NCBI RefSeq assembly: GCF_036898095.1 | Contig: NC_090731.1 | Coordinates: forward strand, 137,452,656-137,516,655 | Origin: Palaemon carinicauda | Taxonomy: Eukaryota > Arthropoda > Malacostraca > Decapoda > Palaemonidae | Reading direction: 5' to 3' | DNA length: 64,000 nt | Part shown: positions 57,831 through 64,000 of the stretch, one piece after another | How positions within the stretch are numbered: position 1 is the stretch's first letter | How the letters are laid out: every line of letters begins with the position of its first letter | Notes under the pieces: model-generated | Told to the model about the DNA's origin: nothing | The model's input: only the letters and a program-made list of their open reading frames with translations | Database searches by the model: none | Program-made: the position numbers and the translations under genes

Positions 57831-58192
57831 GTTACACTAGGTGTTAAGAAGGACATCCATCGATCTTCTTCGTCTCCTTCTCCCCCTCATCTGGGGATCC
57901 TAGCCTGTATCCAGTTTCAGCTGGACTCGCCAATGGAAATAAGGTATGATACTCATCTGATTCCTCTCACAGAGTAAAGTTATACTCGTGGTCACGAGGT
58001 TTCCCCTTGGCAAGGTCGGGGGAATCCTAAGTTTGAAGGGCACCGAGTCGAATGTTCCTGACCCACTTCATCCTGAAACATTTGTTTCCATGAAGTTGCA
58101 AACCTTCAGTCTTACTGAAATTCTGGGGATCTACAAAGAAAGAAGATAATGGAAGATTGTTGCTTCAAAAGAGTCTAGTCTGAGGACTATCT

Positions 58193-58300
58193 CCTATAGT
58201 AAAGAATGAGGGTTTGTATTTACTGTAGTGTTGGAACAAATGACAAACTTATAACAGAGTTTGTATTTTTCCTAACATACAAACCCAAATTCTTTACACA
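58193..58300 (+). other. Internal complementary region, element 2
   Basis: The left half is the complement of the left terminus (CCCTCATTCTTTACTATAGG appears inverted) with a few mismatches. The right half, ATGACAAACTTATAACAGAG, is the exact complement of the right terminus. The joint is again GGAACAAATGAC. Confidence 0.88.
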
Positions 58301-58544
58301 AATCTTCCCTCCATCACCGCCCCCCTAGGATAGTCCTAACTAGAATCCGATTGAAGGTAAACAGCAGCTACCGACCGGCGATCCCCACCACTGACAGGTG
58401 GGTAATTACCTGTCCGGTCGTTAACGACCTTGTTAAGGTTTTTCTGCTGTATTTTCCAGCTCGCGCTAGAATATCTCCTATAGTAAAGAATTCAGGTTTG
58501 TATGTTAGGAAAAATACAAACTCTGTTATAAGTTTGTCATATTA

Positions 58545-58860
58545 TGATTTACATTACAAGCTAAGCTATAACCCTAGTTGGAAAAGTAAGGTGCTGTAAG
58601 CCCAAGGACTCCAACAGGGAAAAATAGCCCAGTGAGGAAAGGAAACACGAAATAAATAAAATACATGGGTAGTAATAAACAGTCCAAATTAAATATTTTA
58701 AGAACAGAAACAACATTGAATTAGATCTTTCATATAGGCCTATAACTATAAAAACTTAAAAAACAAAAGGAAGAGAAATAAAATAGAACAGCGTGCCCGA
58801 GTGTACCCTTAAGGAAGATACTTATTTAGGAGAGACAAAAATTAATGGTATTATGAAACT
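58545..58860 (-). mobile_element. LINE/SINE 3' unit, copy 4, split by element 2
   Basis: AAGCTAAGCTATAACCCTAG, then CCCAAGGACTCCAACAGGGA and AATAGCCCAGTGAGGAAAGG match the tails at 42.7 and 17.7 kb; its (ATT)n part lies on the other side of element 2 at 52,131-52,209. The body phrase GTGCCCGAGTGTACCCT also matches 42.9 kb. Confidence 0.75.
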
Positions 58861-59319
58861 ATCTGCCCCATAGAATTATAGTTTATGCAAAAATGATAAG
58901 ATAGCATCCTAAACCGTAGAGTTGGTAATTTCAAATGAGATAGGGTTTTATAGTTGAATCACTGTTATTTTTCTGAAAAGTCAGCAGACTGTATTGCTGA
59001 TATGATAAAAGTTTGTTTGTTCCGACAGAGGTACAAACCTACCGCTATTTGTAGGGTATCACTTTTGGCAACACTGAAAACTAGCCAAGACAATTTTAGT
59101 AAGGGATAACTACCCCCATCCGCTAGTTAGCTGAAGGGGGTTGGGGTAGACCGGCTATCCCGCTCACTCACACCTGTTGGATGAGTAACAACTTTTACTT
59201 TTGGCTCGGTAGAGTGCAGACGTACGTCTCTCTCTCTCCCGTTAAAACAAAACTGCCTTGACTTTATTTACTTTTCCTTTTTCTTTTGTGTATCAGTGTG
59301 TTTTTGTTATTGTCCCGCT

Positions 59320-60261
59320 ATGTGGACATATCCAGGTCGTGAGGGCCGCCGCTGCAGTACCTTCATGTCGTCCGTAGAGACGGACCCCCACCCTTTGTGC
59401 TCGACTTGCCAGGGACATCAGTGCTCGCCGGACAACACCTGTTCCGAATGTCGGGAGTGGCCTGCCTCCCAGTGGGAGAAGTTTGCGAGTAAGAAGAAGT
59501 AGTCTAAGCGCGAATCTTCGCTTTCTGGGTCTTCATCGAAATCGAAGAAATCGCAGGCTTCTGCTTCCTCTATGCCTGAATCTCTGCCCGAAGCTACTTC
59601 TCAACCAGGCCCTTCTGGGGCACGGCCGAGCAGTAGCGAAGGGCTTGTGACTCCAGGTCAACCCTGTGGGATAGGCGAAGGTGTCGGCTCCCCTAGTGAG
59701 TTGGCTCCTTCCTCTCCCCCAGGGAGCGCCTGTTCCTTTCCAGACCTTGTATCTTTATGGCCATTTTTGGGCGTCGATGGCCCCATTTCGAAGGAAGTTC
59801 TCCTCGAACTCTTCCGAAGGGGAGCAGAGAGAAGTCGGTCATCTCCTTCCTCTGCGGAGGTTGATTCTCCTTTTGTGGGCTCAGGCGCTGCTGCCCGTCA
59901 GTCAGACAGAGAGTCTGGTTCGGAGGCCAAGGAGTTAGCTAACCCACCAGGGGTGGTGGCAGGGCTCTCTCCAAGGCAAGCTTTCCCTTCGGGGGAACAT
60001 CTCTTTCGTTCGCGAGAGAAGATTGCCTCTGTACATCGGCAATCTCCTTACGCTTATGGTTCTCCTCCAGGGTCGGAACAAGAACCTTGTTATAAGCGAC
60101 GTTCTCCTTCGAGGGAACTCTCCTCCCCTGCGGAGGATTTATCTGTAGACCTTGATCAGTCTCCCCCTTGGGCGAAGTCTGCTGAACGTTCCTCTCCGGA
60201 GGTTCGTAGAGTGGAGTGGCTCATAATTCCTCCACCCCGGACACTCCTCCCCGTGCCGTGA
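59320..60261 (+). pseudogene. DIRS-like gag N-terminal part, element 3
   Basis: MWTYPGREGRRCSTFMSS, then DPHPLCSTCQGHQCSPDN, TCSECREWPASQWEKF: the Cys-rich finger of element 1 with the same spacing, one N-terminal Cys replaced (WTYPG for RTCPG). A TAG at 59,500 follows the Lys run. The frame then resumes (59,572-60,261) as Ser/Pro/Gly-rich sequence with QAFPSGEHLFRSREK and YKRRSPSRELSSP, which contains the unit that is amplified in element 2. Confidence 0.8.
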
Positions 60262-60903
60262 GGAGACGTCTTTTTGAACCTGTTGGTTCTCCTCACGTTG
60301 ACCCCTTGGGGTCTCGTGATGATCACCCTTTGGACTGGCGTGATCGTGATCCTTCGGGCTCTCGTCATGTTGATCCTACGGGTTCTCATGACAGCAGGAG
60401 TCCTTCGAGACTCCGTCTTGCTGATCCTATGGGCTCACACGGCTTGAAACCTTCAGGTTTCAGTTAAGCTGAACCCTCGAGCTCTCGTAACGATGGTAAC
60501 GTTGAGTCTTTGGTCTCTCATTCCATCAGTCACGCTGACCCTTCGGGGTCTTGTGACAGAGGAACCTCGGTTCCTCGTTACGTTGACCCTACGGGGTCTC
60601 GTAACCTGAGTTACGCTGAACCCTTGGGCTCTCGTAGCTCTGTCATGCTAACAACTCAATGTTTCTTGACCGAGAAACTTCGGTTTCTCGTTGTGCTGAT
60701 CCTTCGGGGTCTTGCAACACAGGCTACATTAGGCTTTTGGTCTCTCGTGCCCTTAGTCACGCTGACACTTCGGGGTTTTGTGACTGAGAAACCTCGGTTT
60801 CTTGTTGCGCTAACCCTTCGTGGTCTTGCAACACAGTTCACGCTGAATCTTTGGGTTCTCGTGATCGCAGTCATTTCTTATATGACAGAGTTTGCGGACT
60901 CTC
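60257..60903 (+). repeat. Array of two-stem hairpins in the gag region of element 3
   Basis: At least fifteen inverted repeats in 650 bp. The recurrent 29-nt form has a 5-6 bp outer stem, a 2:1 internal loop, a 5-bp inner stem and a four-base loop. Examples: 60,529-60,557 (outer GTCACG/TGTGAC, inner GACCC-TTCG-GGGTC), 60,577-60,605 (outer GTTACG/CGTAAC, inner GACCC-TACG-GGGTC), 60,364-60,392 (outer GTCATG/CATGAC), 60,690-60,718 (outer GTTGTG/TGCAAC, inner GATCC-TTCG-GGGTC), 60,804-60,832 (outer GTTGCG/TGCAAC). Simple hairpins alternate with these: 60,559-60,576, 60,671-60,690 (8-bp stem, TTCG loop), 60,397-60,414, 60,446-60,461. One frame gives repeated DPxGSR peptides up to about 60,645, where an indel changes frame. 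Confidence 0.88.
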
Positions 60904-60994
60904 GTTGTGTTGATTGTTCACGCTCACACAACACAGGCTATCGTGAATCTTTAGGTGAGCGTAGTAGTGAGTATACTGTACTCTCATTACACTG

Positions 60995-61255
60995 AGAGCT
61001 CTTTCGTGCGCACAACCAAGTTGGCGCGCACTACCGGACAGGTGCGCATGGCTGATTTAGCACGCACGACCAATTTGGTGCGCACGAACAACCTTAAGCG
61101 CGCCATGCACGCGAAAAAGGTGTGCGCAATCAGCGCTATGCTGAAGGGCGCGCACAATCAGCGGCATGTTCAGGGGCACGCACGAGAATAATCTAGCATG
61201 CGCAGACAGCCTAGCGCGCGAGCGCGCAACCTTCTTGGCGTACACAATCAATATT
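60995..61255 (+). repeat. CpG-rich GCGC array in element 3
   Basis: Repeated pieces such as TTGGCGCGCAC, TTAGCACGCACGACC, TTGGTGCGCACGAAC and GGGCGCGCACAATC at about 27-33 bp spacing. In one frame it encodes a repeated LARTTN/LVRTNN peptide. Counterpart of 52,910-53,390. Confidence 0.8.
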
Positions 61256-62112
61256 GTGCCAAATCCTCAGGCAGTGAGGGGGTTCCTAGCCGCACGAACT
61301 ATGATAAGGCGTGCAATCGTGATTCACGATCCTCTGTTGCTCCCTTCCCGGGAACATCCCAACCATGAGAAGGTTCTCGCGAATCAACAACCTCGCGAAA
61401 CCAAACCCTCCGCAATTCGGCATCCCCGGACAAGATACAGTCTCCGTATTTGGCGGCAGGAGTTAACCTCCCTGCAAAGAGTGACTCCCATCAGTCTCTC
61501 AAGTCGCATAGGCTTTCACAGAGACAACAATCGCCCACAAGACTACGCCCAGATCCTATTCCTAAGGGTAGGCCTGTGCCAATCATGCCTGCCGGGAAGC
61601 CTCCCTCAGGCAAAAGGGTTGGGAAGGTTCCTAAACCCAGGGATCCGTAGCTTCCCAATGACTTCCCCCTTAGTTCCTCGGGAGCCCATGACCCCCGTGG
61701 CTTTGCACCTTATTCAATGTAATGCGCCAAGCCATTACAGGAGTCATTCCCCACTCCCAGTCCTTAGGTGACACGCCTAGGATCCCTTTGTCGCCTCCTC
61801 TCGTCTCAGGGGTCTCTCCTCCCTCCGATCCTAGGAGGAGTTCGGAGGATTCCGCGTATGCGGGCCGATCTGGCAAGGGGAAACGGCCATCCCCCCTCGC
61901 AAGAGACCTTGGGAGGAGAATAGGCAAGAACCTCAGGGGAGCCCCTGCAGTTCAAGACGCCATAGGCCAGACCCAAGGGGAAAAGGAAAAGGATTCGTCC
62001 TTCGCCTCCTAATGAGGATAGGGTGACTTGCTACAGGGAATCCTTCCGTCCCCTATTAGTTGAGATAGTGTCTAAGGAGGCATGACCTGCGACTGGGCGG
62101 GACGCACTCCCT

Positions 62113-62915
62113 ATGGCAGCGGACTCGCCAACGGAGACCCCTAGTCCCTTATGGACAGAGGGCTTGAAGAGTGCCAGACAGAAGGCAGTGTCCCTGGCGA
62201 CTGGGTCCACCACCTCTCTCCAATCCAACTCATCCTCCAAGCTCCTACCTCCTCCATATGTGTTTCAGAGGAGGTACTACGAGATCCTCGTTGAATCTCT
62301 TCCAACGCTGCCTCTCGATCACTCCATAGAGGCACTTTCGAAGACACCCTTCGAGAAACTCACAGGACTTCCAATTTCCTTTTCGGCCTCCGAAATCCTT
62401 AACCAGGAGAAGGTGGCGAAGTACGCCATGCAGGCTAATTCGTGGCTTGACTTCTGATTGGAATCCTTAGGACAACTGATCCGGTCTAAGGACCTGTCTC
62501 GGGAGTCCTCCAGAAAACCTTCCTATTGTCTGGCACTCAGGCCATCGAGTTTCTCTCCCTCCAGGTAGTGAACCTTTGGGCCAACACTATTCTGAAGAGG
62601 AGGGATGCCGTCATAGGAAAGTTTCATTGACATCTCCCTCAGGCCGAAGTAGCGAGACTGAGAAATGCATCTTTCGAGGGCAATTCCTTGTTTCACCCAG
62701 AGGATGTCGAACGGGTGGCAGAGAGGTGGAGGAAGTCCAGCCAAGACTCCCTCATCCAAAAGGCCTTATTAGCCAGGCCTTATCCCTCTCAGCCAAAGCA
62801 AAAATTACAGCCAAAACCACAACCGAAAGGGGCTAGAGACCCAAAACAACAGGGTCAAAAGGGTGCAAAGCAAGCCTTTCGCAACAAGAAGTCCTTTCGT
62901 GGAGGAAAGGGATAG
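62113..62915 (+). pseudogene. DIRS-like gag C-terminal domain, element 3
   Basis: Residues such as GLKSARQKAVSLATGS, FQRRYYEILVESLPTLPLDH, SIEALSKTPFEKLTG, EILNQEKVAKYAMQANSWLD align with element 1. A TGA replaces the Trp codon after SWLDF (about 62,455). Frames then shift, with FHPEDVERVAERWRKSSQDS and a basic tail (RNKKSFRGGKG) at the end. Confidence 0.8.
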
Positions 62916-62949
62916 AGGGGATACGGCCAAGGCTGATCCCAATAGGCCA

Positions 62950-64000
62950 GGCAATCCTCCCATTTGCCCACCTGTGGGGGGATGCCTGCAAAGCTGCTGG
63001 CAGAGGTGGCTTCACCACAGGGCCGAACCCTCGACGGTCGAGGTGATTCGTTCAGGGTATCGCATCCCGTTCACGCTCTCTCTTCCTCCACTGACTCGAG
63101 TGTGGACTCCATTGAACTCCTGTGCAAAGGGATCCGCACGGGAGTTTGCCCTCAGGGCAGAAGTCCAGACTATGTTGGAGAAGGGCGCTCTCCAGGAGGT
63201 CGTTGACAGGTCCCCAGGCTTTTACAGTCGACTCTTTCTTGTGAAAAAGGCGTCTGGAGACTGGAGACCAGTCATCGACCTCTCAGCCCTGAACAGGTTT
63301 GTCGAACAGACAACGTTCAGGATGGAGATGGCCAACACTGTCAGACAAGCGATAAGACCACAGGACTTCATGTGCACTCTAGATCTAAAGGACGCATACC
63401 TCCAGATCGCAATTCATCTGTCTTCCAGGAAGTGTCTAAGATTCATGTTCAATTGGAAGCATTACCAGTTTGGGGTACTGTGTTTCGGGCTTTCCACAGC
63501 TCCCCAGGTCTTCACGAGGGTATTCGCCCTTGTGTCATCTTGGGCCCACAGAGTCGGCATCCGTCTCCTAAGATACTTGGACGACTGGCTGATTCTGGCA
63601 GACTTGGAAGCGGCCCTTCTCTGCCACCAAGACGAGCTTCTAAGGTTTTACCAGGATCTGGGGATCATGGTAAACCTCGAGAAGTCTCATCTGCTTCCCT
63701 CTCAAGAACTGGTATACCTAGGCATGCGATTAGACACTTTAAGGCACAAAGCGTTCCCATCAGATGAAAGGATTCAGAGGCTGAGGGAGATAGCACAGGT
63801 CTTCCTCAGTCGGGAAGAGCTCCCGGTGCAGTATTGGTTTCGCCTTCTCGGCCACCTCTCTTCCCTGACCCGACTGGTCCCCAACAGTCGCCTCAGGATG
63901 AGATCCCTCCAGTGGCGACTGAAATCCCAGTGGAACCAGCACACCGATTCCCGGGATCACTTAGTCCACATAGGACTAGAGGAACTGTCGGACCTCAGGT
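62950..64000 (+). CDS. DIRS-like reverse transcriptase, element 3 (partial)
   Basis: Open from about 62,950 to the window end in the frame of the ATG at 63,172. The order is CPPVGGCLQSC, RSGYRIPF, MLEKGALQEVVDRSPGFYSR, LFLVKKASGDWRPVIDLSAL, TLDLKDAYLQIAIH, FGLSTAPQVFTRVFAL, catalytic YLDDWLI near 63,575-63,600, LEKSHLLPSQELVYLGM, WFRLLGHLSSLTRLVPNSRL. RT motifs are intact although gag of the same copy is broken. RNase H lies beyond the window. Confidence 0.9.

Larger units (their letters stand above)
52210..58540 (+). mobile_element. DIRS-like element lacking RT (element 2)
   Basis: Left end TTGTTCCTACAC (52,210) and right end TTTGTCAT (58,540). Inverted terminal repeats of about 130-150 bp (52,240-52,390 against 58,350-58,500; landmarks TTTACTATAGGAGATATTCTA and its complement). 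The ICR lies at about 58,193-58,300, containing GGAACAAATGAC, complementary to both termini. Between them are gag-like repeat arrays, a SINE and a decayed recombinase; no RT or RNase H motif was found. The same trinucleotide ATT abuts both ends, but it lies in an (ATT)n array. Confidence 0.85.
59016..64000 (+). mobile_element. DIRS-like element 3, truncated by the window end
   Basis: Begins TTTGTTCCGACAG, like element 1. A left inverted terminal repeat region (to about 59,200) shares CGCTATTTGTAGGGTAT, CACTTTTGGC, CCGCTAGTTAGC and the TTTTACTTTTGGCTCGG lead-in with element 1. Then come gag (broken), hairpin and GCGC arrays, the gag C-terminal domain and RT, which is still open at the window end. 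Recombinase, ICR and right end should lie beyond 64,000. Confidence 0.88.

Overview
The window looks like nuclear DNA of a decapod crustacean (shrimp, prawn or crab; species not determinable from sequence alone). The reasons are very long dinucleotide and trinucleotide arrays, (AT)n, (CT)n/(AG)n and (AAT)n, about every 1-3 kb, an arthropod-style mixture of retrotransposons, and two exons of an animal carbonic-anhydrase-related protein. Nothing bacterial is present, and almost every long reading frame belongs to a mobile element.

Layout. 1-1110: minus-strand remnant of a DIRS-like (tyrosine-recombinase) retrotransposon, cut by the window edge. 1.1-42.1 kb: AT-rich, microsatellite-rich DNA. It holds a THAP-domain fragment (4.1 kb), a dead RTE-type reverse transcriptase fragment (7.6-8.4 kb), two exons of a carbonic-anhydrase-related protein gene on the plus strand (10.24-10.94 kb), several LINE 3' ends, a 32-bp minisatellite (15.8-16.0 kb), a nearly full-length Tx1/L1-type LINE on the minus strand (about 18.63-23.87 kb, ORF1 plus ORF2 with one frameshift), two degenerate minisatellites (25.1-25.9 and 35.65-36.99 kb), a long-armed fold-back element (26.8-27.2 kb), two copies of a 1.2-1.36 kb element lying between (TA)n tracts (27.3-28.45 and 37.43-38.79 kb), and a decayed CsRn1-like Ty3/Gypsy element on the minus strand (30.2-33.6 kb). 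42,133-42,632 is a scaffold gap of exactly 500 N.

42.6-64 kb is a GC- and CpG-richer cluster of DIRS-like elements, all in plus orientation. Element 1 (44,664-51,445) is almost intact. It has about 160-bp inverted terminal repeats, gag, RT-RNase H and tyrosine recombinase genes, and an internal complementary region (ICR) that is the exact reverse complement of both element ends. An older DIRS 3' end follows (51.45-52.08 kb). Element 2 (52,210-58,540) keeps both ends, the ICR and recombinase remnants but has no recognisable RT. It is swollen by tandem repeats and carries a tRNA-like SINE. Element 3 starts at about 59,016 and runs off the window with an open RT frame.

The most unusual signal is in the gag region of elements 2 and 3. 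It is packed with short inverted repeats (hairpins), mostly with TTCG or TACG loops. Their inner and outer stems differ between units but stay complementary, and in places the same bases encode a repeated D-P-x-G-S-R peptide. In element 2 one hairpin-bearing segment has been amplified into a tandem array of about 98-bp units. How these parts might work together is inference: gag, RT/RNase H and recombinase would copy RNA into a circle closed over the ICR and insert it without an integrase, and the hairpin arrays could be structural signals in the RNA or DNA intermediate.
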